Assembly: GCA_010094025.1 (NCBI GenBank)
Contig: ML991778.1
Location: 186,001 to 250,000, forward strand
Origin: Viridothelium virens
Lineage: Eukaryota > Ascomycota > Dothideomycetes > Trypetheliales > Trypetheliaceae
DNA: 64,000 nucleotides
Direction: 5' to 3'
Positions 1-11,317 of this stretch are shown here, piece by piece. The position numbers were made by a program, and so were the translations under genes. The notes beneath the pieces were generated by a model, which was not told the origin of the DNA, made no database searches, and worked only from the letters and a program-made list of their open reading frames with translations. The stretch's first letter is position 1; every line of letters begins with the position of its first letter.

Positions 1-240
1 GAGTGGATCTGAGGACGGGCTCTGGCCAAATTGAGCGACGAGGGCCCGCTGCACGCTCTGGAGGTAGGTGAGGAAGCACCAGGGCCGGGCTGGTAGGTTT
101 AGAAGTGGGCGAGGAGGCTACAGGGGCGCGCCAGGCGAGTGACGCGCTGTGAGAGGGCAGCGAGCATGGACGAGTGGGGGGCATGCAGGCAGGCGACCGG
201 CGCATCCCAGTCCGAGGGAGTGGAGGGGGGGGGAATTGGG

Positions 241-270
241 GGATTTTTAGGGATTTTAGGGATTTTAGGG
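241..270. repeat. Three-unit 9-bp repeat, TTTTAGGGA
   Basis: Three nearly perfect copies of a 9-bp unit lie head to tail. The unit contains TTAGGG, but with the wrong period for a telomere array, so it is read as a small minisatellite. Confidence 0.7.
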
Positions 271-381
271 TGGTGTGGCTTGCCGACTCGCGACCGTGCA
301 GGCCCTTTGCACCTTCTTTGCCTTTTTCGCCTCCGACTGCTCCCCCAGACCACCTGTATGTATACCGAGCAGTACCTACCT

Positions 382-391
382 TACGGAGTAC
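382..391. repeat. Dispersed decamer TACGGAGTAC, copy 1
   Basis: Exact copy of TACGGAGTAC. The same ten bases recur at 21523, 57048 and 57735, always in intergenic DNA, with shortened versions elsewhere. Function unknown. Confidence 0.6.
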
Positions 392-2761
392 TCTGACTGC
401 TGCCATTGTGCGCTCGGCCCTGCCTCCCAATCTCGCGCCTCTCATTGTTCATTGTGCAGGATTTGTCTTCGTCGTCGTTCCAGACAGTCGGCCACCCTCC
501 TGGTCTCTGCAAGCTCGTCAAACAAGGAGCAGGGAATCTTCCCATTGCTCGTGACATTGACAGGTCGAGTCCGATGACGACTTCATGCAGGGAGCCGCAG
601 GAGGGACCCCGCGACGACGGCAATTCTCCCTGATCGGGCATGCTACTTTGCCTGGCGAACCTGTACATAAACCAATTGGCCCGCCCTGCCATTGCTTTGC
701 AAATTCCGATTCTGTACGTGCCATGATCTGACGCGGGAGAGTGTGCGTGCAGCGGCTTAACTAGCTTTGCTGTCGCTTCGACTGCACCTCAACTACCTGC
801 GGAGTACCTGTAGTTGCGTACCTAAGCTCAGCAGCATCCCTGGCATGTGAACTGTCTGGACCCTCGCCAACCGCCAAACCTGTCGACATGCCCTGCCTTC
901 CCCCCCCCCAAAAAAACCCCCAAGGAAATACATCGACGTGGCTCCTGCTCACCACCGAGCCAGAGACTGGACTCGTGCCGTTCAATCTGACTGAAACAAC
1001 TGGTCTATACGCGCAGACTCTCAAGCTCTCGGGCGCATTTGCCGGAGTCAACTCCGAATTCAATCCGAGTTGTTTTCGAAATCTTAAGAGTGCATCCCGT
1101 TCTCTGCCGCTGGTGCTTGCGCCGTGACATTTAGCCGCGCACCAGCTTCGCACCACACTCCCACCACCCTCCCACGGCTCTCCCACGCTTCTCAATCCTG
1201 GTACCGATGCGGAAACGTGAAAATTTCGCTGGGCCGTCATTTTATCCAGGGCGCAGTATTGGTTTTCACCACTTCTGACTCGCTACCGGCGCATATTGTC
1301 ACTGGATTTTAAGCTTTTGTCCAGCTGGAACTGATTTCATTTCGCCTCCAAATATACAAGACGAATGCGTGAGCATTTTCTCCCATTCGTCACACTCGCT
1401 CTTCCGGCAACATTGTCCGCAGAGTAGTTATCCCCCGTCACGGCCTAATCTGAACCTCGAAAATGAGGCTGCTCCGCCAATCACGACCAAGGTAAAAATG
1501 CCATATTCTGGCCTCTCTCTCCAATGCACACCATTCAAGGTACCTGTTCTAGATCCGTTAACTTGGCAACATCGCGGAATCCGTAATTACGTCGAAGTTC
1601 TTAATGTTGGTACCAAGATACCTTTGCGGTGAAGAGACCCACGGTCGACTTTAGCCAAAAGTGTGTGCTCATCCATTCGGCGTCCTGCCAGATACGACGG
1701 ATTGCCACAGATTGAAAGAGATCGCGGGCTTGAAGTGAGATGAAATCGAAAATTCGTGGCGATACGCTGATTATTCCTGCCGATCAAGTCGATCCGAATC
1801 GATGGTCTCAACTGACTAATATTCCATACCTGTAGGTAGGCAAGGTTCGAGAGAGAGACGTGGCGCTTCCTTGCTTGAATTGCTGAATGCATTTTCGCCG
1901 TAATTATGCTATAGACTTTAGTCAGTGGTTGTCCTTAGCTACCGACTCATAATCGTCCATGCAAGCTATTGGAGCATATTGTACTCGATGCGTAAGCGAT
2001 CTGTGAGGACATGAGGCACGTCGACTGCCACTCGAAATTGGCAAGAAAGACTGATAATTGAGCCATCTTCTAAGAGTCTTGTCAGTAGTGTCTCTGTTCC
2101 TCAGTGGTGACATTGGAGTGTACGCGAATTGCGTATCAACGCAGATGACACACTCGTCAAACGCTTTCTCAACAGAAAATATGCCGCTGCGAAGCTCTGC
2201 TGAGCAACCACACTTCATGGGCAGCGGCAGACCTGTTGCAAATCATCTTCGACCCCCAGCCAAAGACATGTCAATTGGTAAGGCCAAACCTGCATATCTT
2301 TAGGTACGTATCTTGGCATGTGATCGTCACTCTGGCCGCAAAAAGAACCAGGATATTGGAACTCGTAACGCAAGCAGGGATCTCGTCTGTAGCAAGGATC
2401 CCCAGCCGATGGTGCACAGGCAGTGGCAGGCCAAAGCGGGATCCTAACGCCACGCGCTTCGAACGTGTGGGGGCAGCCGACCCCAGCTCCAGAAGATCCC
2501 CACCGAGCATACGATGTTGATATGCATTGCGGACTTCATTCAGAACTCGAATCGAGAGAATTCATGCCTAATTCCCCTACCTCCATCCACTTGTCTGGAA
2601 CCTCTCAAGTCTGCATAGATGTCTCAGATGGAATGGCCTACCCATGAAAAGCCACACCTTCGCGAAAGCAAGAACCGCGCTAGCCGGTAAGGGCATTCCG
2701 AGAGTGAGGCCGAACGAAGCTGTCGCTGTTCCGTGCGTTTGGCCACGATAACTCGCCCACC

Positions 2762-2779
2762 GAGCAGCAGCAGCAGCAG
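2762..2779. repeat. CAG/AGC microsatellite
   Basis: A run of about six AGC triplets. It lies 87 bases upstream of the doubtful small ORF at 2866 and in no supported reading frame. Confidence 0.7.
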
Positions 2780-2865
2780 TAACAGCAAGGCGATATTTAC
2801 CTCCTCCAGTTTTTTTCGGCCGACCAGCGTCAGCTACCTTTGCTTTCTTCTTCCTCGTCTTCATC

Positions 2866-3093
2866 ATGTCTGCGCCTCGCGCATTGGACCGGTCTGACCG
2901 TCGCGCGCCCGGGCGAGTTGAGGGGAAGGATTGCAATGGAAGTCGTGTGCCTCGAACACGAGCGATCAGACCAGCAGCTGCTCATGCCGGACTGGGTGGG
3001 GGACACGGCTGGGCGTGGGATGATGACGGCAACTCCGCACCCTTGGCTGAGCTCGACTCAAATGAGACCTGGGGAGAGGTTACGAATACGTAG
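2866..3093 (+). CDS. Doubtful small hypothetical protein (75 aa)
   Basis: This is an intronless frame whose ATG follows a C/T-rich leader (TTCTTCCTCGTCTTCATC), the kind of sequence that often precedes fungal start codons. The product is basic at the N-terminus (DRSDRRAPGR), has a Gly/His/Trp patch (GLGGGHGWAWDDDG) and an acidic end (ELDSNETWGEV). That order is loosely reminiscent of small fungal proteins of the Stm1/hyaluronan-mRNA-binding type, which end in Gly-Trp-Gly plus acidic residues, but the match is too weak to name it. An overlapping minus-strand frame (2577-2936) is equally open, so this may simply be GC-rich non-coding DNA. Confidence 0.22.
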   Translation: MSAPRALDRSDRRAPGRVEGKDCNGSRVPRTRAIRPAAAHAGLGGGHGWAWDDDGNSAPLAELDSNETWGEVTNT

Positions 3094-4191
3094 GGAGACT
3101 AAAACCATCGCGTAGGCATGCTGCGCTCTTCCTACCCGGATCTTCCATTCGAGGTCTGCCGCGCCGATGCATCTCCATCGTCCTCGTCGTGCCTCCAACA
3201 ATGACCATCCGTCGTTGCGCGTTAATGCCAGGAAGTGTGGGGGTTTGTCGTGACTAGTCTGGTAAGTACCAGGTAGCATGGTGGGTAGCCGGAATGAGAC
3301 GGAGGGGAAGCTCTGGCGATGACCGTGATCGCATTAGTGAGGTCCCTTGGGCGCATCGGCCACCCTATATTCAAAATCGAGAGTGAGGGTGACGAAAAAC
3401 TTCAATAACAACAAGGCGAGGCGTTGAGGGTGGTTAAATAGATCTGTTCTATAACGCAGCGTAAGATAGGCACCAACGGCTGCAGGCTTTTTTGTCAGCC
3501 TATCGGTCTTTTTTGTTGCACCTGTCGCACCAGAAAAAGCCCATTATCTTGATAGTCACTTTCCTATCTAAACCTTGTCCTATCCATTTACGCGCCTGCT
3601 TTGGTTATCAAGTGTCTCGGTGAAAGACATACAGTGTGATTGATCTGTCTCGGCGAATCTTTGTGAAAGAAGCAAGGATATGTCTCGGCGCCGGCCACTC
3701 TTCCGTTGCTTGCGGGCTTGTCCTTACCAGACCGAGTCTGAGACTCCTTTATCTTTGTCTGACGAGGAATACCAGCGCAGTGGTACGCTCCACACTTTTT
3801 GGATCTTCCCGGCACAGCTCCCGAACTAATATCCCTGTGAACCATCGCGCGTGTCTGATCGACCTGCTGTGGATGGCTTGCATAACCGCTGTAGCGCCGT
3901 TAGTAGGCAATGCTGTTGAGAGCGTTAATCAATAGACGCCTGCACGACAGGAAGGTATGATATGATAGGCCCTGGCTCAGATCACCACTTACTTATTTGT
4001 CTTGTCTGCATCTGAAGTACATTTGTATTGCATACGGTGAAGACGAGAGGCATTCAAGGAGCAATTGGTCGTCAAAGACGCAATGCCTTTCCAAAATTGC
4101 GTTATGCTACCCAGTTCTTTGCACATTCCTTCTGATCAAGGAGTTGGAGGCACACCTTCTTACTCCGACACGCCCTGACAACCCTCTCCTC
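3094..4191. other. Intergenic, nothing recognised
   Basis: About 1.1 kb between the doubtful ORF and the 3' end of the P450 gene. Several short frames (for example 3636-3935 on plus and 3588-3845 on minus) overlap on opposite strands, and none shows a domain or plausible introns. Confidence 0.5.
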
Positions 4192-6156
4192 TCAAGCGTC
4201 CGGCGCTCCAGGCAGCGGAGATACCTTAATTGAATCTGCATCAACGTGACTGTTCATTTGGTTGCCATTCGCTCGATCCTCTCTGTTGGTAATGCGAAAC
4301 ATCATATCCGTATGGAGAAAGAAACCAATGCACTTCTCGGCGAAGGGCTTGGTGGGGTTGACGGTTTGTAGGTCGAAGCGGAGCAGCATCTGGGCATCTT
4401 GTCATTAGGCAATGCAGAATATATCCAAGGGGAAGTACACTGCATGAGACGTGAAAAACAAAGAATTTCCCCACTTACCTCAATTATCCCCTTATTCAAC
4501 TCCATCATCGCCACTCCTCTACCCAAGCACCCGAACCTTCCATATCCAAAGACCAACCCCACAGTTTCCGTCATCCGCTCCAACCTCCTTTCCTCTCCTC
4601 CCTCTTCGTCTTTGTCTTGCCCGTCCGATTCTCTTGGAAGCCACCGCTCCGGTCTAAACACCTCAGCGTCCGGCCCAAAAATTCCTTGATTCCGCTGCAG
4701 CCCCCACGAATTCCATGCCACCCACGTGCCTCCTGGAGCAAACTTGCCTGGCTCGAGCTCCGCGCCTTCGGCCGGGACCTCCTTTGCGAGCAGACCGGTG
4801 ACGGGCGGGTACATGCGGAGACCCTCCTTGATGCAGGCCTGCAGGTAGGGTAGCCGGCGAGCTTCAGCATCACGAATGATGGGGCGGGAGACGCGACCGA
4901 TGGCTATTGCGGTGGTGATCTCGTCTAGTAGACGGGTATAAACCGCCGGGTTGGTCGTGATAAAGTAGAGAGTCATGCGGAGGGCGGAGGCGGTACTGTC
5001 CGAGCCGGCAGTGATTTGGGTAAGAGTTTCGGATTCAAGCTCGGCTTGCATCATGCCACGGGCGATGAAAGAGCCAAGCATATCCTGGCGGACGATGGGC
5101 TTCGCGCCAAAGCGTTCTTCCACTCGTTCTTTGGCGAAGCCCATGACTCGGCCGAGTCCTCGCTTGTCGGTTGACTTTGGCAGGATGGCTCTGAAGATGG
5201 GGAGACGGAGAATCCTCTGTAATTCTGTGTAAGCGCCAAAGACGATGATTGCAGGGAGAAATTCCTTCAGATTGGCAATGTAACCAAAAGGGTCGCTATC
5301 TGATTTGAGAAATCCAAATTCTTGGCCGAAAGCAACCGTGGAAATGACATCCAGAGTGAAGTACGTGATGATTCGAGAGAGATCTACAGGCCTGAAATTC
5401 TGAGCGGTTGAGGAATATTTCCGAGTAATTAGGTCGAAAAGATCGAGCAGCCTGTGATCAATGTCGCTTTCCATATGGGTATTTTCCTTTCCAGAGTACT
5501 ATGCTCAAAACCATTAGCGGAACAGCGACACAGAAGTAAGAAAGTACTTACACCAGGGGACATACGATTACGGATGTCAGAATGAACCGATTCATCTGTT
5601 ACCGAGGTTATGTTATCTCTTGTAGGGTGGAGTCTTAACGCCGTGTACCACTCGCTTCTTTTGAAAGGACTCCGCACAGCGTTCATTCTTTTGATTAACT
5701 CCGCGTCTCTAGTAATGAGCATGTGTGGCGCAATCCGAGCTGTGGGCCCTGTTCATCTTCTAAATTAGGCTGGCATCCTTTAGAGAAGGCTTGACACAAT
5801 CGAGCTTTCCTGCAGGGTGAAAAACCGGCAGGACTTCAGCATGGGTACCAGTCTTCGGTAGGTGCTTGAGAATTTGATCAAACGATAGTGGTCGAGGCCC
5901 TTTGATCGTTGATAATTCGAGGAGAGAGACGCCCACCGTATTTGTCATTGACTACAGTAAAGATGGTATTCATTTTACCCGAGCTATTGGCCCACAGAAG
6001 CCAGAGTCGAGAGTATTTGGTGCTCCATTCTCCACCGAAGTTCTGGAGCGCCTCTGCCTGGCGTAGAGTACGACAGATGAAAAAGGTGACCGCAGACAGA
6101 AGTACAAGAACTAAGGCAGACAAGACAGAGAGCATCTCTGCAGCGCAGGCGCCCAC
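4192..6156 (-). CDS. Cytochrome P450 monooxygenase, pisatin-demethylase-like
   Basis: Microsomal haem monooxygenase that would insert oxygen into a small hydrophobic substrate using NADPH-P450 reductase; the substrate cannot be read from sequence. Four exons close in frame to 544 aa: 6156-5937, 5748-5552, 5498-4479, 4389-4192. The N-terminus has one membrane anchor (LSVLSALVLVLLSAVTFF). The I-helix reads TAGSDSTASALR, the K-helix ExxR is KEGLR, the PERW motif is FRPERW, and the haem loop FGYGRFGCLGRG supplies the Cys ligand. The stretch WANSSGKMN and RSPFKRSEWY are typical of the fungal CYP57/benzoate-hydroxylase-like clan. Two in-frame ATGs (6156, 6135) could start it; both precede the anchor. 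The usual Pro-Gly hinge after the anchor is replaced by FGGEW. It stands alone, without obvious pathway neighbours. Confidence 0.92.
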
Positions 6157-7366
6157 TACGAAGAATCAGTTTGCGCGGGTGAAGGAGGAAGGTAGCATGC
6201 CAAGGCAATGGAAAGTGATGCTTGAACAGCGAAGTGTCTTAATCAAGGTCCGGATAGATTCTCCAGCCATCTACAACTCCAGCTACCTACTTGGCATCTT
6301 CCCATGCCATCGCCTGTCTGGGCAAAGCACCCTTGAGGGTAGCCAAGCCAAACTCGGCATCGTTCGCGTACAACTATTCGGTAGCATAGAAGGTGTTAGT
6401 GCGACTCAGTGCAGAAGGTTCGGATGTCGTCATTGTGTATTTTATCGCTCTTGGTTTGTGCGATATGGAATAATTTTATACGACGTGGCTGGGTATTCCC
6501 AAGATGTTGAAGGGCTGAAAGAACATTAAATCATTCAGTACCGATAGTTCGTACTCGGTATGGGATAAGGTGCAGCACTCCGTACCTTAGGGTGCCTGGG
6601 AAGTTGGAACGCCCGAGGCTTAGGTAGAAACTCCGAAAGTAAGAGTCATCCGCCTCAAATGTTAGTCATTCTCGGACCTTCCACTACCATAACAATCCCC
6701 TCTCGCCATCCAGAGGCAAATGGACAAAGTTAGATATAGATAGGTCAGAGTCGGCTCTCAACGGACCTCAGAGAAGACCTTGCTCCTGTCTTCTCATGGC
6801 AGCGTCGTCCGGTCGGCTGACATTGTGACTCCAAGCATGGCTTACCACGCCCTACCCTATTTCGCGAATATCTTCAACACAGCCGCAACGATGCAAATCA
6901 GCACATCTTGTCCTTGTTCGGTGTCCATATCGAGTTGCAACCATTCCCCATCCAAACACCATGACGTTTCAGTATCGTCGTCGGTACGGTCCGGTATTTT
7001 GCTGCCTTGAGCGCCACTATCCCTTGTAGGTAGGCCTCCATACGCGTCCAAATCGACAACATGGGAATCGCGAGTGACTCAGTCATCGTCAGCGTAATTT
7101 CCCATTGGGTTCAAGAGATCCCGTTTGTCCCTTCCACTGTTACACCTACGCAATGTAGTCAATTCTACGTGCAATGGACATACTTCATTCGCCGTAACAA
7201 CTCGTCACTATTTTCGTCACTTCCGCCTTTCCGCTTCGTCTTCTCAACCCATCACTCTTCCTCAATTTTCGAATTTGTAGATCAATGACATGGTAGAGCT
7301 ACCAAACTATCATACAATCGTGCTCCTTGCCCAACATACTCTCAATCGTTTGAACACTACCTTACC
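6157..7366. other. Intergenic, divergent promoters of the P450 gene and the 7.4-kb gene
   Basis: About 1.2 kb between two divergently transcribed genes, so it should hold both promoters. It carries a shortened, inverted form of the dispersed decamer (ACTCCGTAC at 6577-6585). The long plus-strand frame 5909-6529 lies mostly antisense to P450 exon 1 and is not considered a gene. Confidence 0.5.
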
Positions 7367-7981
7367 ATGCCTCGCCCTGTATTCCTCATACTCCTCTCCC
7401 CTCCTCCCGAGGACGACCGTCCTCATCACTGGTCCCTCTTCGTTCCCGAACCAGGTCGCCCTTCCTCCGGCAAGTATATCACCCTTGGACGGAGCTCTCT
7501 CTCAGGCTCAGGCGCCTACTTCCGCATCTATAAGCACGGCTATGATCTCGACGCATTGTCTCCGGCTCCAATCGCGGGAAGCGCAGATGATAGCAGAGGG
7601 CAAGGAGCAAGTGAGGAAGAACAGCAGCAGACGCGACGGAATCTACCGAATTTCGAGCGGCTATATTTAGGCTCTGTGCCGGATGCGTGGGTGGTGGATT
7701 TGGTGTGCAACGATCAAAGCACAGGGGCAGACGAGGCTGATGACATTTTTGTTGTCGAGGCAGAGAGGGTGGACGTGCCAGCGTGGGTATCAAGAGGAGA
7801 GAGCCTGGTATGCTTTCTCGATTCCATTGCATGCCTACGTCTTGTCGACTAGATATGCTGATTAAAGAATTAGCAACGTGCTAGCCAGTCGTGGATCGCC
7901 GCCTTCATCCGACGATTGATTGAGGTGGGAATCCTATCAATTAGCGCGCATAATGTGGTGGAGAATGCTTACGGCAAGTAA
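7367..7981 (+). CDS. Conserved fungal protein of unknown function (DUF6914-like), 177 aa
   Basis: The N-terminus (MPRPVFLILL, then HHWSLFVPEPG and GKYITL) follows the pattern of a widespread family of small fungal proteins that begin MPRPV(F/Y)L and carry a HWxLFVP motif; I believe this is Pfam DUF6914, but could not check. Exon 1 is 7367-7807. A GTATGC donor and an acceptor at 7888 join it in phase 0 to exon 2, 7889-7981, giving SWIAAFIRRLIEVGIL near the C-terminus, where the family usually has a Trp-containing helix. A second possible acceptor at 7884 would not keep this frame. No signal peptide, membrane segment or catalytic motif is visible, and no biochemical function is known. Confidence 0.68.
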
Positions 7982-8350
7982 AAGCAAGACATACAGGATT
8001 GATCGCTGGGGTACACGAGGATATGTGACACGGAGTCTTCTGCGTGAGAAATTTTAGAACAAAAGCATTAGTCAGGGGGACAGCAGCCAGTCCATTCGTT
8101 GTTCTCAATCAGTCAACCTGACGTCTTGGAAAAATTGTATCAATTGTAATATAGAGCATAGAAGCAAGCATACATTTCGTACATGATCGCCCTGGCATTC
8201 CGTCAGATCTCCCGTTTCAGATGCCCATGTAGATTTCTCAGAAGCCAGTGCAGCTAACCCATCAGCTCGTCATATCATCGCTCATTATCCATCCATATTT
8301 CCACGGACGTCATAGTTTCCTTTGCGTCCTCGCGTATTCTCATGAAGTCA
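7982..8350. other. Convergent 3' intergenic spacer
   Basis: This 369-bp stretch separates the ends of the 7.4-kb gene and rec8, which run towards each other. It should hold both polyadenylation regions; no other structure is seen. Confidence 0.5.
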
Positions 8351-10864
8351 TCATAGCTCGTCCACGATCCTGAGCCCTATCTCGCCGAAATCTTCCTCCT
8401 GATCAACCCTCACCAGCGTCGTGCTCGTCAGACTCAACACATGCAGCAGGCCCGACGCAGCCACGAGCCTTGTATTTCTTTCCGGCGGTAACAGCTCCTC
8501 AAACGTTATCCTCACATCCCCAGCGCGTATTGGTTCTTCTTCATACTGCTCCCGATCCTGTATATGTCCCGCGACGGCCACCTTTACAAATTCAAGGAAA
8601 TTGGCACTCTCGGCATCCAGTGCAGCTTGCACCCATTGTGACGTCGCTGCCGTCTGGGTATCAACCGCCGCGCCCAGCCCGTACAGCTCGAACTCTGGGT
8701 GAACGCCACTCATGGTCTGAAGTTCTGCTTCTTCCCCACCAGCACCAGCATCTGTGGAGGTAAGGAATCTAGGCTGGTCTTCACCTACTGGCTGTGCGGG
8801 TTCTTCTTGACTCACGACGGCGGCAAGGGATGGGTCGAGCGGGAGACCAAGACCCCGACCCACGAGAGGGCTTGCGCTGACGATGCGGCTACCAGCTCGG
8901 CTTCGGCTTCGGCTTCTCGGGCGACCAAGGCTTCCAGGTCTGGCACCTACGGATGATGGACCACCTGCGGAAGACAGACCTACGGCTGCAGTGAATGGAC
9001 CCGGACCAGCGGAGCGGGCAGCGGAAGAGTGGCGGAGAGACGCGGTGACATTCCAGGGCATGGTGTCGGACAGGTGGGCATCGAGGGCTGAGGGTGCCTC
9101 TCGCGCGAGTTCAATGTCCTCATCACCACCGAGACGAAGCACTTCCTCAATCTCCATTGGCTCGCCACGACCAAGATCTTCGTCTTCATCGTAGCGTGCG
9201 CGAACTCGGCGGCTGTTGGCGTCTAGGTCCTCGCCTTCGTCTGGTTCAGTGTCTTCTGTCTCGTGGCGGCGTTTAATCCCTGTAGCACCTTCCCATAATC
9301 CTGCTCCACTGAATAATTCAGCCAAAATGGGATTTCGGACAAGTCGGTCGCGTCCGAATCCCCATCCTACATTCCCGAGTCCCCGTTCGATAACCCACAG
9401 CTCTGCATTTTGCTTGGCTTGCCTGGCAGATTTAGCCGCCTCTTTTCGTTCTTTGGCTGCTTGCATATTGGTAGGGTATTCGGTATTCCAGCGTACGAGA
9501 TCAGCGTTACGTAATTCGAGAACGGCGTCGGGGGGAAGTGGCTTCTGTCGACGGCGGCGACGCTGAGGCACTCGTACTTCGGAAGAGGATTCCTCGTACT
9601 CTTCGAACGTCGTTGACGAAGGGCGATTTACCCGTCCTGCAGAAGGCGTAACCCCCACTGAGAATAGTTTTGCATCAGATGGAAGTGCATAGTCGTCTAC
9701 CGCTGGAAGCTGCATATCTTCGCCTGTAGCGCGTGACAACGGAATGTCGTCTTGCCGAGAATTGGGATCATTCCAAACCCTGGAAGCTCGACTTACTTGA
9801 GGATCCATACGCTCCATATGTATCGGTCGAGCATGCGCGCTTGGAGCAGCATCACTCGGAAGTCGAGGCACTGGAGTCGAAGGCAGTCCCCGAGAACGTG
9901 CATCAGAAGGACGCGTCTGTTCCGCCGCCGCGAACTCAATGAGATTTCCTTCCGCATCAATAGTAAATTCAGGCTCCGGCAGGAAACCCTCCTCCTCCGC
10001 CTCACGCTGTAGCACATCGCTTGGGCGTGGAGCAATCAATTCCGGTCCATCGTCGCCTTGAAGGTTGATACCGCTAGTCTCAACCGGGCCGCCGAATGAG
10101 GAGGATGGAATATCGAGACCGCCGACGAAACTACTGAGTGAGGATTTGCTGGGCTCGGTCATTAGTGTAGTGGGCGATAGAATACTGCTCGATCGGAGAG
10201 GAGCGGTTGAGGTAGAGAATTCGAAGAGCGCAGCGTCGAGATCACGGCTAGTAATAGTCATATCTGGCAGAAACGCTGGATCATCTGAAAGAGTGAGCTG
10301 CTCTGGCCTGTCCTATGGTTAGCAGCAACACTTCAGAGAAGTGGCAAGGAGGGGACAAGACCTAGCCTTCCTTGCTTGAGGATCCAGCTGGGCCGTTTGC
10401 ACGACTCTCAATAGCGTTCGTATATTCTGCTGCGCACTCTGCGCGTCCGCAAGCACGTATGTACATTGCTGCGAGTAGACACGCGAGACGCCGTAGCTAG
10501 GGAAATTGAAGATCAGCAGGCGTTAGGAAACGTATCATACGGAACAGTCTCACAGGAGGTTGCTCTGCAAACGTAGCGCCATGGGTGCTTCTGGCATGAC
10601 AATAGTCTCGCATGCTTTCTTGACGTTGACGGCTTGTATGTCCTTGCGGTTCACTTTGCGTAGGGAAGACCTGGAACCAAGTGTCGCAACAAGCCTACAT
10701 TCGTCAGAAAAACGGCCAAGCATACCATGAGTAGGGCTAACCAGATTGTTGCAACACCATATTTGCGCGAAGTCAGAACTGTGAGGTGCATGAAGATTAG
10801 CAGCAACGATTTGCAGAGAGCGAGGTGAGTGTGGGTAACGCGTACCTTCGTGGCTGTAGAACAT
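8351..10864 (-). CDS. rec8: Rec8-type alpha-kleisin cohesin subunit
   Basis: Meiotic cohesin kleisin that would bridge the Smc1/Smc3 heads and hold sister chromatids together until separase cleavage. Five exons close in frame to 762 aa: 10864-10846, 10778-10742, 10694-10554, 10496-10362, 10307-8351. The first ~110 residues form the Rad21/Rec8 N-terminal domain (MFYSHEVLTSRKYGVATIWL, later QSNLLYGVSRVYSQQ and LTLSDDPAFLPDM). The middle is long, acidic and poorly structured, with Ser/Arg-rich patches. The C-terminus (SANFLEFVKVAVAG ... ITFEELLPP) matches the winged-helix Smc1-binding domain. Rec8 is preferred to mitotic Rad21 because of the KRRHETE-type middle and the C-terminal sequence, but Rad21 is not excluded without alignment. 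Two introns near the 5' end flank a 37-nt exon. Confidence 0.87.
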
Positions 10865-11317
10865 GACTCATGTACAAGTGCGAGGAAAGGTCATAGTAAT
10901 GAAGATAGCGGAAACAGATGAATGCCTCCTGACAGAGAATGAGATGCTAAATACCGAGGCAGTGATTTTGGGAGGACAAAGAGAGAGAGAGAGAGAGGTG
11001 GCAAGTATCACGTCCATAACGCGTGACGACACACAAGAGCTCAACACGCCGTATCTGTCACATCTTTTTCTAACACACTTCACCAAAAAATGGCCTTACA
11101 AATGAATGCTGAATCATTGTTTTCCAAAAAAAAACTCGAGAAGGATTACCGGGAAAGTCTTTCAATACTTATTCTCTATCCATTCGTTGCATAATAATGA
11201 CCCAGTGCTACTTAGTCTATCAGATGGGCAAGTTCCGGATGCAATGCTTTCGTCTACATGATCATAAGACGTATGATTGTAGAGTACCCCTGCTGGCACC
11301 GTGGTGAGTTGAATATT
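10865..11317. other. Intergenic spacer upstream of rec8, with GA microsatellite
   Basis: A 453-bp stretch between the rec8 start and the ubp6 stop, both on the minus strand, so it contains the rec8 promoter and the ubp6 3' region. A GA dinucleotide run occupies about 10980-10997. Short frames here are not supported. Confidence 0.5.

Larger units (their letters stand above)
1..2865. other. Gene-poor left flank
   Basis: No gene can be supported here. Open frames exist on both strands but overlap one another and have no splice-site pattern or family resemblance. The first 180 bases, read on the minus strand, contain a short frame starting at 165 that could be the 5' end of a gene continuing past the left edge; this is a guess. 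The stretch holds a three-unit TTTTAGGGA repeat (241-270), a homopolymer C/A tract (901-921), a CAG run (2762-2779) and one copy of a decamer found elsewhere in the window (382-391). Confidence 0.5.

Noticed and set aside
241-270. Interstitial telomere array
   Set aside because: The TTTTAGGGA unit has the wrong length and only three copies; the window is not subtelomeric by gene content.
5909-6529. 206-codon plus-strand frame
   Set aside because: Its first 250 bases are antisense to P450 exon 1, and the remainder has no domain or intron pattern.
8421-9566. Several plus-strand frames of 60-116 codons
   Set aside because: All are antisense to the large rec8 exon, with composition explained by its codon usage.
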